Shown: positions 23,712 through 33,499 of the stretch, one piece after another
How the letters are laid out: each line of letters starts with the position of its first letter
Position numbering within the stretch: the first letter of the stretch is position 1
From: Planctomycetota bacterium
Lineage (GTDB): Bacteria > Planctomycetota > UBA1135 > GCA-002686595
Length of the DNA: 57,458 nucleotides
Assembly: GCA_014238415.1 (NCBI GenBank)
Contig: JABABA010000015.1
Coordinates: forward strand, 1 to 57,458
Direction of reading: 5' to 3'
The notes under the pieces: generated by a model
Told to the model about the DNA's origin: nothing
Databases searched by the model: none
The model's input: only the letters and a program-made list of their open reading frames with translations
Position numbers and translations under genes: made by a program

Positions 23712-26700
23712 CTAGCGCCCCCCTTCCTGGGGTGCCTGGAAAACCTTCTGCCACTTGGCGGCCAGTTGGGCCCGCTCGTCAGTGGGCTCGGCTTCATTCC
23801 AGGCACTGTAGACCCGGAAGAGACCCTCAGCAGCCTCCAACACACGAGGATGATCTGAGCCCAGGGCCCCTCCGAGAATGTTGAACGCCTCTTCCAGGTC
23901 CTGAACGCTCAAGGCCCACTGATCCTGCTTGGACCGGGTACGAGCCAGCTCGACCAGATACGCGCCCAGGGACCAGTGATCGTCAACCAGATGCTCCCGC
24001 GCCAGGTCCACTGCGTTCTTCAGCGTACGCTCTGCCTCCTCAAGTTGCCCCATGTCCCGCAACAGGGCCCCGTAGTTGCACTGGGAATCGAGAGCTGCGC
24101 GACTGTTGTCACCAAAGAGTTCACAATTCGCCTCGTAGGCCTGCTTGGACAGGGGCTCGGCCTCAGCGAACTTCCCACGACGCCGAAGCACAAGTCCCAG
24201 GTTGCCGCGCAAGGTCACCGTGTCGTAGTGCTCCGGTCCAAGAGTCTCTTCGAGACCTAGCAAGACCTCTCGAAACGAATCCTCAGCCAGGTCCATCTTG
24301 CGTTGATCCATGGCGATCAGGGCCATCAGGTTGAGTGCGCGCAGAGTCGTATGGTGCTGATCGCCCATGGCTTGCCGCAAACCCTGAAGAGCCTCACTGA
24401 TGCAGGCCTCGGCTTCTTCAAACTTGCCCTGGGTCTCCAATACGCTGCCAAGATTCGAAAGAGCGACGAGAGTATCGGGGTGCAGAAGCCCAAGGGACTC
24501 CGCTGAACGCAGGTGGGTATCACGCAGCACCGCCTCGCTTTCTGACAGCTTTCCCGCTACGGTCAGGGTATGGCCAAAATTGCCCATGACAGTCAAAGTC
24601 GTGGGATGATTGCTACCGAGTACCTTCTGGTAGGCCTGCAGGACAAGCTCAAGTTGCTCCTCAGCTTCGTCGAGCTTGCCGGTAATCGTAAGCAGCACCG
24701 CGAGACTGTTGCGCAAGTGAAACACCGTGGGATCATCATCCTCCCGATCAATCAGGGCAAGGTCCAATGACTGACGGAAGAGGCCCTCGGCCTGCTCCAA
24801 TTCACCCTCATTCATGCGCAACTCTGCCCAACATGTGAGCAGCGCGAGTTCCAGCAGCTGGTTCTCGTCAGGCAAATGGGTCTGCGCTTCAGCAGCTCGA
24901 TTCAATGCCTTCTCGGCAGCAGAATATTCTGCCCTGTCCATCTGCACCATGGCCAGTGCCAGGTTCGTCTCCGCCATCATCAAGTAGCGCCCGTCAGATG
25001 CTCCTTTCAGCAGGTCAAGAATCGCCTCGAGTTCCTGCGCAGCCTCTGCAAAGTGAGCCTGCCCCTTCAGGGCCGCAGCCACAAGATCCCGGGAGTGCAG
25101 GCTGTCCTCGTGCCCCTCGCCCAACACCCCACGCCGAATCTGCCAGGCCTTGCGAGCTTCAGCGAGAGCTTGCTGATACAGACCCAGATTGAGATAGGCT
25201 TCAGACATCGCATCACGCAGGGCCGCCGCGACCACTGGGTCCTCCGCAAACTCTTCGTCAATCGTCTCAAGCGCCGGACCCAGGAGTTGCTCGTCCAACA
25301 AGATGCCGGCGACATTCGTTGTATTCACAAGGGAGCGCACCAGTTCAAGAGCAGCTGCCGCTTGATTCTCCTGCTCTTCAGACAATTCGCGCTCTCCTAG
25401 ACCAGCCACCAACGCATCATTCAACAAGGACATCAAGCGAATGCCCATCATTTCCAGATCCACGTTTTCGATCTGCTGGCGATGGAAGCCGACGACACGC
25501 TCGACCCTGGCCAAGGAATCTTCCGCATCCACTCGGGCCGCATCAGCCTCTTGTGTGCTAATCAGCAAGGCGGTATTGGAATCCTCAAGCAGATTGGCCT
25601 TCTTCCGAATGTTGGCGTACAGCAAGGATGTCGCCATTAGCGCGATCACCCCCAGCGCAACCAGGCCGGCACGGAATGGTTCGCGCCGGGCCCAGCGGGA
25701 TGCCGTGATCCAAAGAGAAACGCGGCGGGCGGAAACCGGGCGGTATTCAAGGAATGAACGAAGATCCCGCTCAAATGCAGCGGCCGATTGATAGCGCCGA
25801 TCAGGGTCTCGATCAATGGCCTTCAAAGTCACGTTGACCAGGTCCATCGGCAGGGCTCCATTCAGGCGCGAAGGATCGGGCGGCGTCTTGTGGATGATGC
25901 GGCCAAAGACCTCGGCGGCGGTGATGCCCTCAAATGGTCGGCGCAGGGTCAAGAGTTCAAAAAGCGTGACCCCCAGGGAGTAGACATCTGATCGCGGATC
26001 CATCTCGGCGCGTCCGCTCATGGCCTGCTCAGGGGAGACATAGTAGGGCGTACCCCGGAAGTCTCCGGTCTGGGTAATCGAAGGGGCATCGCCTGAGTGG
26101 CTCAGACCAAAGTCCGTCAAGACCACCTTGCCGTCCTTTCGCAGCAAGATGTTTCCTGGCTTCACATCTCGGTGCAGGACATCGGAGCGGTGGGCGAATT
26201 CCAATGCACTGGCAATCTGCGCGATCCACTCCACCACCAGTCGCAGCCAACCGCGGGTTCCGTCAGGAACCCAGGCCTGGCCATCGAGTCCGCGCCTTTC
26301 CAAGGCCGCCGCCAGATCAGCGCTACTGAAGTCGCTGACCTCCAAGCCTTCCAAACCAACCAGGACCTGATCGAGAGCCAGACCTTGCACCAGTTCCATG
26401 GCAAAGAAGTGCTCCCCGTCATGCTCCCCAGTGGCATAGACCGGTACGATCGAAGGATGCTGCAGGCCGGCAACCGTTGCAGCCTCCCGCTGAAAACGCG
26501 TGACGGCCTCGTTGGACATGGCAAAGCCACGGGGCAGGACCTTGAGAGCCACCCTGCGATTGAGAGACAGCTGGCGAGCCTCATAGACCACGCCCATGCC
26601 TCCCCGCCCGATCTCGCTGATGATTTCGAAATCCCCCATCACAACCCGACTTGGATCAGCAGCCGAACCGCGCTGAGAATCAGTTAGAAGAGAATCCGCC

Positions 26701-26861
26701 AGGGATTGGTTGGCGAGCATGGACTCAAGCAAGTCGCGCAGATCTTCATGGCCGGCGAAGAGGGCCTCAGGATCTTCATCCTGGCCTTCCATGCAAGCCA
26801 GGAGCCACTGCTCGAACACTTCCGCAGCTTGCTCGTACCTGTTTGATTCGGGTTGGTTCAT
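23712..26861 (-). CDS. Transmembrane Ser/Thr protein kinase with C-terminal TPR repeats
   Basis: 1049 residues from ATG 26861 (the longer frame adds 11 residues). After a helical N-terminus (about 1-75) comes a PknB-type kinase: GRGGMG loop 85-90, K107, HRDVKPGN 230-237, DFG 250-252 and SPEQ 276-279, so it should be active. A membrane helix (VALGVIALMATSLLYANI, about 401-418) separates it from a long outer region of more than ten TPR units of about 42 residues (for example AEPLSKQAYEANCELFG and AEDSFREVLLGLEETLG) of the tetratricopeptide/kinesin-light-chain type. Its partner is unknown. It converges with the PrcB gene with 14 bases between the stops. Confidence 0.92.
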   Translation of the reverse strand: MNQPESNRYEQAAEVFEQWLLACMEGQDEDPEALFAGHEDLRDLLESMLANQSLADSLLTDSQRGSAADPSRVVMGDFEIISEIGRGGMGVVYEARQLSLNRRVALKVLPRGFAMSNEAVTRFQREAATVAGLQHPSIVPVYATGEHDGEHFFAMELVQGLALDQVLVGLEGLEVSDFSSADLAAALERRGLDGQAWVPDGTRGWLRLVVEWIAQIASALEFAHRSDVLHRDVKPGNILLRKDGKVVLTDFGLSHSGDAPSITQTGDFRGTPYYVSPEQAMSGRAEMDPRSDVYSLGVTLFELLTLRRPFEGITAAEVFGRIIHKTPPDPSRLNGALPMDLVNVTLKAIDRDPDRRYQSAAAFERDLRSFLEYRPVSARRVSLWITASRWARREPFRAGLVALGVIALMATSLLYANIRKKANLLEDSNTALLISTQEADAARVDAEDSLARVERVVGFHRQQIENVDLEMMGIRLMSLLNDALVAGLGERELSEEQENQAAAALELVRSLVNTTNVAGILLDEQLLGPALETIDEEFAEDPVVAAALRDAMSEAYLNLGLYQQALAEARKAWQIRRGVLGEGHEDSLHSRDLVAAALKGQAHFAEAAQELEAILDLLKGASDGRYLMMAETNLALAMVQMDRAEYSAAEKALNRAAEAQTHLPDENQLLELALLTCWAELRMNEGELEQAEGLFRQSLDLALIDREDDDPTVFHLRNSLAVLLTITGKLDEAEEQLELVLQAYQKVLGSNHPTTLTVMGNFGHTLTVAGKLSESEAVLRDTHLRSAESLGLLHPDTLVALSNLGSVLETQGKFEEAEACISEALQGLRQAMGDQHHTTLRALNLMALIAMDQRKMDLAEDSFREVLLGLEETLGPEHYDTVTLRGNLGLVLRRRGKFAEAEPLSKQAYEANCELFGDNSRAALDSQCNYGALLRDMGQLEEAERTLKNAVDLAREHLVDDHWSLGAYLVELARTRSKQDQWALSVQDLEEAFNILGGALGSDHPRVLEAAEGLFRVYSAWNEAEPTDERAQLAAKWQKVFQAPQEGGR

Positions 26862-27138
26862 TCGCTTATCGGTTGATCCCAGCCGGGGGTACACTCAGCG
26901 CTGAGGTGGACTGAACCCAAGCTGAACCTGATGATAGTGGATCCTACCGGTTGCCCTGGGACCCGCAGACCGTTTCCCCGCCCGAGTGCGCCTCTTGCCC
27001 CCAACCTGCTGCTGGAGAGGGGCTGGGACTACCCGCCCTGAATCGAATCCATGGGTGTAGCCATCGGCCGCCTACTGGGCAGCCCCTCGTCGAGACACCC
27101 GGAGTCTTGTGAACCTTGGCTTCAAGAACCCCAGTGAC

Positions 27139-28614
27139 TCAGCGCTCCCAAGGCAGCTGACTCCACCAGCCATCCCCATCGTTGGGGGCTGCATCCACGA
27201 CCTTGCGCAGAAGTTCCGTCATTGCTTGCACACGATCTGGTTGTTCGAGGGCCAGATTGCTCTGCTCGCCAGGATCCACGGACAGGTCATAGAGCTGCAC
27301 CTCCGGCAGTCCAAGTTTCTTGGCTTGGGCTGACCCCCGCGGAGTGGACCAGCCTCCCGAACCCGGGCAAAAACACAGCTTCCAAGAGCCAACGCGCACG
27401 GCAAACTGTCCTCTGGAACTGTGCTGGACAAGGCCGTCCGGCAGAGGCTCTTGAACTCCGCCGCGCAGGATACCCAGCAGGCTGCGACTGTCTTCCCCAA
27501 CACCAGCGGGCAGCTTCACCTGCAGGGCATCAGCCACAGTCGCCATCACATCGGTCAGCCCCACGGGCTGATCGCAACGACTCCCCGGCTTCACCTTCCC
27601 TGGCCAACGCACCAGGAACGGAACCCGATGGCCGCCTTCCCATACATCCGCCTTGTGCCCGCGCCAGATCCCACGCAGGTCCACCCCAGCGGCCGACAGA
27701 CCGGAAAAATCCGCCTTGGGGGAGGTCCCGTTGTCGGTGACAAAGATCACCAAGGTGTCCTCTGCCAGGCCGTACTGGTCAAGCGCGCGCAAGACCTGCC
27801 CCACCGACCAGTCGGTCTCCAACAAGAAGTCCCCATAGGCGCTGACTCCACTTTGGCCCCGAAAGGCCTCCGATGGGCTGATCGGCGTGTGGGGTGAGGT
27901 CATGGGAAAGTACAAGAAGAAACGCTCCCTGGCCCGGGCCCGATCCCGGATGTAGCGCACAGAGCGACGTGTGAGTTCGGGCAAGACTGCCTCAAGACTC
28001 CAGCCAGGAGTCATGGGCCCCGTGCTCACCCCATTGGCGCTGTCCGCTGCCATGGTCTCACTGGGAATCGAGAGGGCTCGATCATCCTCGATCCAGATAT
28101 AGGGCGGCCAGTTGGGCACATCGTCCCCAAAGTAGTGCTCAAAGCCCGCTTCGAGTGGGCCACCGCCCAGCGGCTGGGTGTAGTCGATCTCACTGGATTT
28201 GCGTGTGGTGCCGCCGCCTTTCTTGGGCCAAAGCCAGCCCAGGTGCCACTTGCCGATACAAGCCGTGCGCAGCCCCGCACTCCCCCCCAGATCGGCGATG
28301 GTCAGTCGCCCCTCCGCAATCAAGGGAGGCCCCCATTTGTTCACGATGCCCGCCTTCAGACTTGTGCGCCAGGAGTAGCGACCGGTCAAGAGACCATAGC
28401 GCGTGGGCGAGCAAACCGCTGAACCCGAATGAGCATCGGTGAAGCTCATTCCTTCACTTGCAAGCCGGTCCAGATTTGGCGTGGGCAGGCCCGAGCCCGG
28501 ATGTTCTGCATGCAAAGACGCAAGTCCCATGTCGTCCGCCAGGATCAAGACCACATTGCGAGGGGCCTGAGCGATAGAAACAGAAACCAGCAACCCAAAG
28601 AGAGCAAATCGCAT
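27139..28614 (-). CDS. Exported sulfatase (formylglycine type)
   Basis: 491 residues from ATG 28614, which has a GGGGG stretch just upstream and begins the signal peptide (FALFGLLVSVSIAQA). The maturation motif is C-S-P-T-R (C68), preceded by VVLILADDMG with the metal aspartates. Other family segments are GKWHLGWLWPK, MTSPHTPISP, FVTDNGTSPKADF and WEGGHRVPFLVRWPG. The overall pattern is that of arylsulfatase A-like enzymes acting on glycan sulfates. It stands alone, divergent from the tRNA-Gly gene. The sulfated substrate is unknown. Confidence 0.92.
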   Translation of the reverse strand: MRFALFGLLVSVSIAQAPRNVVLILADDMGLASLHAEHPGSGLPTPNLDRLASEGMSFTDAHSGSAVCSPTRYGLLTGRYSWRTSLKAGIVNKWGPPLIAEGRLTIADLGGSAGLRTACIGKWHLGWLWPKKGGGTTRKSSEIDYTQPLGGGPLEAGFEHYFGDDVPNWPPYIWIEDDRALSIPSETMAADSANGVSTGPMTPGWSLEAVLPELTRRSVRYIRDRARARERFFLYFPMTSPHTPISPSEAFRGQSGVSAYGDFLLETDWSVGQVLRALDQYGLAEDTLVIFVTDNGTSPKADFSGLSAAGVDLRGIWRGHKADVWEGGHRVPFLVRWPGKVKPGSRCDQPVGLTDVMATVADALQVKLPAGVGEDSRSLLGILRGGVQEPLPDGLVQHSSRGQFAVRVGSWKLCFCPGSGGWSTPRGSAQAKKLGLPEVQLYDLSVDPGEQSNLALEQPDRVQAMTELLRKVVDAAPNDGDGWWSQLPWER

Positions 28615-28774
28615 GTCCCCCAGCATAGATCATGATCCCTTGGATACGCTAATCGGCAGCCTGAACAGGTCGGCCACGGTTCCAGCCCCTCTCCGAGAAG
28701 GATGGGAAGCAGGTACCCCAGAGACGCCTCCCGACAGGTGGGTCGCCTGCTTGGGGAAGCTGTGCTTCCGCACC

Positions 28775-28802
28775 TTGACAGCACATCCAATACGGATAGA
28801 CT
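28775..28802 (+). promoter_or_regulatory. Sigma-70-type promoter of tRNA-Gly
   Basis: TTGACA (28775-28780), a 16-base spacer, and TAGACT (28797-28802) lie 17 bases before the tRNA 5' end. The -35 is perfect, the -10 matches four of six. A perfect six-base inverted repeat GGAAGC-TGT-GCTTCC (28755-28769) lies just upstream, with no T-run after it. Confidence 0.55.
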
Positions 28803-28819
28803 CCCCCATTCAACGGAGA

Positions 28820-28895
<76 letters not shown>

Positions 28896-29011
28896 TTTCA
28901 TTCAAGAACAACTCGGTCGTTTCCTGGAAACAGCCAGTGCTCCTGGGCTTCCACCCAAGCGGAGTCATGCAAGAGCCGTAGATCGCAACCCTGGCTCGGC
29001 TCCCTCAGCCA

Positions 29012-29725
29012 TCAAGAAGAGGTCGATGGAACTCGGAGCAATCCAATCCCAAAACCAGTCTGCTCCCGGTCGTCAATAAACTCTTTGTAGTCACGACTCC
29101 GCTTTACGCGCTCCCAGAAGGGATAAACCTGATTGGTCGGGATCGCCTGCTTCGCCACAATGTCATGAAAGGCGATCAGGCCACCAGGACGCACAAACTC
29201 CTTGTAGTCCTCGTAGTCCTGCTCAACTCCGGCCTCAGTGTGATCACCGTCGATGAAGAGGAAATCTACCTTTTCTCCTCCAAGTGCTGATGCGACCCGC
29301 TGCTTGAACTCGGGTGTGTGTGAATCCCCTGTGAGCAGAGAAACCTGACAGTCCGAATCAGGAGGAGGTAGGGCTTCCAAGAGCGGAATCTGAGCCGGGG
29401 AATGAAAGAGATCGCAGGTAAGCACACGGTCATTCGCCAGCCCAGCCCATATGAGCAGCGTGCCTGCCCTGGCGGTTCCAATCTCCAGAATAATACGAGG
29501 CTTCAACTGAGCGACCTCTTGAGCCAAGGCGAGGATCTCCGAGTGCTTCTGCACCGTATGAATCGTCAAGAAACCCGAACCCCCAAAGGTCATTGCCCAG
29601 TTCACCAACTCCGGAACGCTCCGTCTTTCTTCGTGGTACGTGCGCAATCGTCGGAAAGACCACTGGCGGTTGAATGGGGCTCGCAGTGTTCGGCTGAGGT
29701 TTTTTAGGTAACTGGTCTTCGGCAT
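29012..29725 (-). CDS. SAM-dependent methyltransferase (class I, CmcI/Methyltransf_24-like)
   Basis: A 237-residue cytoplasmic protein. The SAM-binding loop is LEIGTARAGT (80-89). FLFIDGDHTEAG and the following DYKEFVRPGGLIAFHD are typical of the Methyltransf_24 / cephalosporin-hydroxylase-like group, common in glycan and O-antigen clusters. The acceptor is unknown; methylation of a sugar is inferred from its place at the edge of a glycan locus. It is divergent from the GT2 gene, with 156 bases between them. Confidence 0.8.
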   Translation of the reverse strand: MPKTSYLKNLSRTLRAPFNRQWSFRRLRTYHEERRSVPELVNWAMTFGGSGFLTIHTVQKHSEILALAQEVAQLKPRIILEIGTARAGTLLIWAGLANDRVLTCDLFHSPAQIPLLEALPPPDSDCQVSLLTGDSHTPEFKQRVASALGGEKVDFLFIDGDHTEAGVEQDYEDYKEFVRPGGLIAFHDIVAKQAIPTNQVYPFWERVKRSRDYKEFIDDREQTGFGIGLLRVPSTSS

Positions 29726-29881
29726 GCGTAAGGCCTAGTATACTGATGCGGATATCTGATCCAGAAGAGAAGAAAGCCGTAACTCAGCGCTAGCCTATTG
29801 GGAGGGCCGTACTCGATTTGTCAAGGCGCCTAACCAATGTAGACCTGACCAAGGATCTTCTGAGCTCACAGGGCATTTCTA

Positions 29882-30775
29882 ATGCAACCGACCATTACGA
29901 TTGGGATCCCCACATACAATCGGCCGCGCCAATTGGCACGACTCCTGGGGCAGCTTGTCGACAGCAATAAACTCTGTCCTTGGTTGCAGGTCCTTGTCCT
30001 TGACGACAGCGGGGACCAAAAGGCGCGCGCGCCCTTCAATCAGCACTGCCAAGACAACCAGTTTGCACGGCTAATCACCAATCCAGAAAACCAGGGCTAC
30101 CCTCGCTCCTTGATCAAGCTCGTCGAAGAGTGTGAGAGCGATTACATCATTCTCTTGGCGGATGATGATCACATCCAGTTGGATTCTCTCGATGACTTGA
30201 GGTCTTTCTTGGAATCCGAGACGCCAGACTTCATTAGCACACCATGGCTGAGGAAGACAGGAACGGGAAATAGATATCGCCTTGCCAGCGATCGCAATCG
30301 GACCGGCGAAATCCATCCAAGGAATGCGATGGAGGCGGCAGGGCATGCCCCTGGGTTGATCATGCGAACCGGAGCGGTGCTCCCCTATCTCTCTATCCTC
30401 CGTGACCGACTGTTCTCGGGGTGCTCCATCGCGGCGACATACCCACAGATCATCTTGCTCTGCGAGCTTCTGATTACAGGCGCACGATGCGTACACTTCA
30501 CAAAGCCGTTGGTCCAGGAGGGGGACCGCTGCACAAGTGAGATTCGTTACCAGGACGGGGAGCACTACACATCACTTCCGTCACGAATTCAGCAGATGGC
30601 CAGTATGGATCGATATCTCATGGACAAACCTTCCGGCACAGTGCAAGAGGAGCTGCTGCTTGGAACCCGTGAAAACCTCCTGCGAAAGGTCTTGAGAGCC
30701 GCACCAGACCTGAGAGTACGCGGATTGTTGAACGCCGGCATCAAGTCTTTTTCGAGGAGGGCCTTTTCATCATGA
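29882..30775 (+). CDS. Family 2 glycosyltransferase
   Basis: A 297-residue GT-A enzyme. The N-terminus has TITIGIPTYNRPRQLARLL and VLDDSGD; the metal/nucleotide motif is LLADDDH (92-98, DDD at 94-96). It probably adds one sugar from a nucleotide donor to a surface glycan. Donor and acceptor are not predictable. It is the first plus-strand gene of the island, 52 bases before a capsule-type gene. Confidence 0.88.
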   Translation: MQPTITIGIPTYNRPRQLARLLGQLVDSNKLCPWLQVLVLDDSGDQKARAPFNQHCQDNQFARLITNPENQGYPRSLIKLVEECESDYIILLADDDHIQLDSLDDLRSFLESETPDFISTPWLRKTGTGNRYRLASDRNRTGEIHPRNAMEAAGHAPGLIMRTGAVLPYLSILRDRLFSGCSIAATYPQIILLCELLITGARCVHFTKPLVQEGDRCTSEIRYQDGEHYTSLPSRIQQMASMDRYLMDKPSGTVQEELLLGTRENLLRKVLRAAPDLRVRGLLNAGIKSFSRRAFSS

Positions 30776-30827
30776 GCGCATTGAACCCCTCTTCTGCGAC
30801 ACTGATAATCCATAAGGTGAGGCTGCA

Positions 30828-32330
30828 ATGACAATTTTGTATCCGCGATCTCTCCTCATTGGTTTCGACACCCAATACGACCAAGAAGCACTCGTCGCAG
30901 CACTTCAAAGTGGACGCAACTCGGATACTGCCCCCTATGTTGCGCTGATCTCTCGAGGAAATGAACTCGGTGACCGCACGGCAGTCTACATCAACAGCGC
31001 TCGAGGTTTTCGGGATCTCAATACCGCGACTTCTCGCGCTTGGCCCTTCCCGCCCCCACATCTTTGGAAGAAGCTCCTCTCGTCAAAGCCGCAGGCCATG
31101 GAGATGATGGCGCGAAGGGTGAATGGAATCGATGGACCTGGCTCTTCACACCAATCGCGGAGTCGCCAGTGGAGAGAATGGGTCACTTACTGCTATGGGT
31201 TCCTCGTTCACCACAGGATCGATCGGGTCATTCAGAACAATGTGCCACACCTTGCGTTCGAGTACATCGCCCACTGTGTGGCCAGAGCGCTTGGCATCAG
31301 GACCAACTTCACCATGCAACTCACGATCAAGGGAACTTTCGTGGTTGCCGATTCGATCGAGGGCATGTTCGAACCCTTGACCAGGGATTTGCAAAAAGCG
31401 TGCGGTTCTCCTGACCTCATTCTCCAACCGAGGTTTGAAGACGAGTTCGCACGCCGCACCGGAAAACACCATCCCTGGTACATGGTCAAGAAACGAGCGC
31501 CGGTCAGGCAGCAGTTGAGAACACGCCTCCGCAGGATCCTCCACCCTCACCTGAACCCACGAGTGACCGAAAGGGTCCGTGCCCTTTTCTCCGGCATCGC
31601 CAAAGGGCGGGCTCAACGGGCCATTGGGTGCGGTACGACCCCTCCGTCCCCGTTCATATACTTCCCACTCCACCTGCAGCCCGAGGCCACAACCATGCCC
31701 CTTGGCGGGATGTTCGCGGATCAACTCATCGCACTGGAGACCCTTGCCCCCGCGGTCCCTCCCCACTGGACCATCGCCGTAAAGGAGAATCCCAAGCAAC
31801 GGCTGAAACACCGAGCTCCTGAGTTCTACGAGAGGCTCAGCGAAATACCCCGGGTTCGATTGGTCGATGGAAATACATCGACCTTCGATCTGACTAGTGA
31901 GTCAAGCGCTGTAGCCACGATCACAGGCAACGCAGGCTGGGAAGCACTGTTCGCAGGAAAGCCGGTCGTTACATTTGGAGAGGCATTCTTCAAGCATGCC
32001 CCTGGTGTCATCGCCGTGGATGAGCTGACTGAACTTGAGGATCTCGATCGGGCCCTGGTAGAGATCGATCTCGGCACCTTTCCGACTGCTACTCACGAAC
32101 AGCTTCGAAGGTTCCTTGCTTCCTTACAGAGAGTAGTTCACGAGGGAGTCGTCAACGTTCAGTACCTCGAAGACTCCGGCCTGGAATACGAGCAAGCCAT
32201 TCTGGGATTCTCTAGTGCTATCAGAGAAATGATGGGGCTCGACCTCGTCGCGTCCGTTGCTGATGCCCGAGGAAACATCGATGTACCTGATACCACGGTT
32301 TCGTCCGCTGAAGCAGGGCCGCTCGGCTAG
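30828..32330 (+). CDS. Capsule polysaccharide synthesis-type protein (KpsC/KpsS-like)
   Basis: A 500-residue protein with a good ribosome site (AAGGTGAGG, 30814-30822). The C-terminal half carries the Capsule_synth pattern: FIYFPLHLQPEATT, FADQLIALETLA, WTIAVKENPKQRL, VRLVDGNTSTFDL and TITGNAGWEALFAGKPVVTFGEAFF. Known members are Kdo transferases of capsule linkers or related glycosyltransferases. The N-terminal 200 residues are less typical. No other capsule-export gene is in the window. Inference: it works with the GT2 and sialyltransferase-like proteins on the surface glycan. Confidence 0.72.
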   Translation: MTILYPRSLLIGFDTQYDQEALVAALQSGRNSDTAPYVALISRGNELGDRTAVYINSARGFRDLNTATSRAWPFPPPHLWKKLLSSKPQAMEMMARRVNGIDGPGSSHQSRSRQWREWVTYCYGFLVHHRIDRVIQNNVPHLAFEYIAHCVARALGIRTNFTMQLTIKGTFVVADSIEGMFEPLTRDLQKACGSPDLILQPRFEDEFARRTGKHHPWYMVKKRAPVRQQLRTRLRRILHPHLNPRVTERVRALFSGIAKGRAQRAIGCGTTPPSPFIYFPLHLQPEATTMPLGGMFADQLIALETLAPAVPPHWTIAVKENPKQRLKHRAPEFYERLSEIPRVRLVDGNTSTFDLTSESSAVATITGNAGWEALFAGKPVVTFGEAFFKHAPGVIAVDELTELEDLDRALVEIDLGTFPTATHEQLRRFLASLQRVVHEGVVNVQYLEDSGLEYEQAILGFSSAIREMMGLDLVASVADARGNIDVPDTTVSSAEAGPLG

Positions 32331-32527
32331 CGCATGATGAAATCTCTGGCTACTGGATTCCACTGTCTGCGCCGGCACCTGGTCTGCTTGAGGATAGAAC
32401 CCAAGACACGGTGTCTGACGCATGCGCCATGGGCCTGGCCGGATGTCGTCATGGTCACTGACGATCGGTCCCCACGGGGCGAGTACTGGACTGGAGGTAC
32501 TTGCACCATTTCGAGCTTGCCCTGGCT

Positions 32528-33499
32528 ATGACTGCACTCTTCATAGGACAATCGCCGCTCCAGGTCCTGAACCTCGTCGAGGCATCGCGCATCAACGGGG
32601 AAGACCCACTCTTTCTCCTGGCATGGAATAACCAGCAGACGAAAGACCAGATCGAGATTCTGCTGAAGCGGCTCGGTGTCGAAGATGTGCGGTTCCTGAA
32701 GATTGGCCCCATACTGCGGATTCTCTATCCCTTACTCCTACTTCCGCTCGCGGCCAGCCTCCGGGGCCGCGTCAATCGTGTCTACTTCGGGACCTATACC
32801 AGCTGGGCATCGTTCCTGATCAACCTGATCAACGCAAAGGAGCACGTGTTGGTCGACGACGGACAAAAAACCATCAACATCCTGACAGCTCCGCACCTGG
32901 TCGGACTCGAGAAGAAGTGGCGACCGTGGCCGTGGTCCCGAACCTACGTCCATCAAGCTGAGTTGTTCACCTTCTACGACGAGCTCGCCCGGGCTTGTGG
33001 AAGACGGGCCCGTGCGAACCGCCTGGATTCGGTCGTCTCACAACTCAAACAGAGCTCGACCGGGGTCCAACCGGCAGGGCCAGGCGACGTGCTCTTCATC
33101 GGCACCTATCTACAGAACATCTACGGCCTGTTCGAAAGCGACCTCGAACTGGTGATCAAGCACGCTGGCGAACGACGCCTCCTCTACATCCTCCATCGCC
33201 GCGATGACGAAGAACACATGCGCATGCTCGGCGCACAGCTGGGATTCGATGTGGCAAAGTTCGACCTCCCTCTGGAACTGGTTTTCAACCTTCTCTGGTC
33301 TGAGCACCGTCCTGAGGTATGGACCTTTGGCAGCACCGCGACGGACACGATCCAAGCCATGCTGTCCGAACTTCGCGTCCGGGTCTTCCAACTAGCCCCT
33401 GATGGCTTCACCAGAGAACGGACCGGACAAGCCTTCCTGTCGATCTACGAGCAGTACGCCGAGAATGAGCGAACAGATCTCGTCACTCTGAATCGCTAG
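32528..33499 (+). CDS. Sialyl/polysialyltransferase-like glycosyltransferase (GT52-type fold)
   Basis: 323 residues from ATG 32528 (the longer frame relies on TTG). The opening TALFIGQSPLQVLNLVEAS is the hallmark of GT52 and polysialyltransferase-type enzymes. V-D-D-G (109-112) fits the D/E-D/E-G motif and FGSTATDT (267-274) the Ser/Thr motif that binds the CMP donor. The usual H-P motif appears as H-R-R (223-225), a deviation at a catalytic position. Beside a complete CMP-pseudaminic acid operon it is the best candidate for transferring a nonulosonic acid; that is inference. Its stop overlaps that of the convergent glycosyltransferase gene at a CTAG (33496-33499). Confidence 0.65.
   Translation: MTALFIGQSPLQVLNLVEASRINGEDPLFLLAWNNQQTKDQIEILLKRLGVEDVRFLKIGPILRILYPLLLLPLAASLRGRVNRVYFGTYTSWASFLINLINAKEHVLVDDGQKTINILTAPHLVGLEKKWRPWPWSRTYVHQAELFTFYDELARACGRRARANRLDSVVSQLKQSSTGVQPAGPGDVLFIGTYLQNIYGLFESDLELVIKHAGERRLLYILHRRDDEEHMRMLGAQLGFDVAKFDLPLELVFNLLWSEHRPEVWTFGSTATDTIQAMLSELRVRVFQLAPDGFTRERTGQAFLSIYEQYAENERTDLVTLNR

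Noticed and set aside
28755..28769. GGAAGC-TGT-GCTTCC hairpin as a terminator
   Set aside because: No T-run follows on either strand, and it sits directly upstream of the tRNA promoter.
32334..32531. 65-codon plus-strand frame between the capsule-type and sialyltransferase-like genes
   Set aside because: No ribosome site, no domain and low-quality composition; treated as intergenic.
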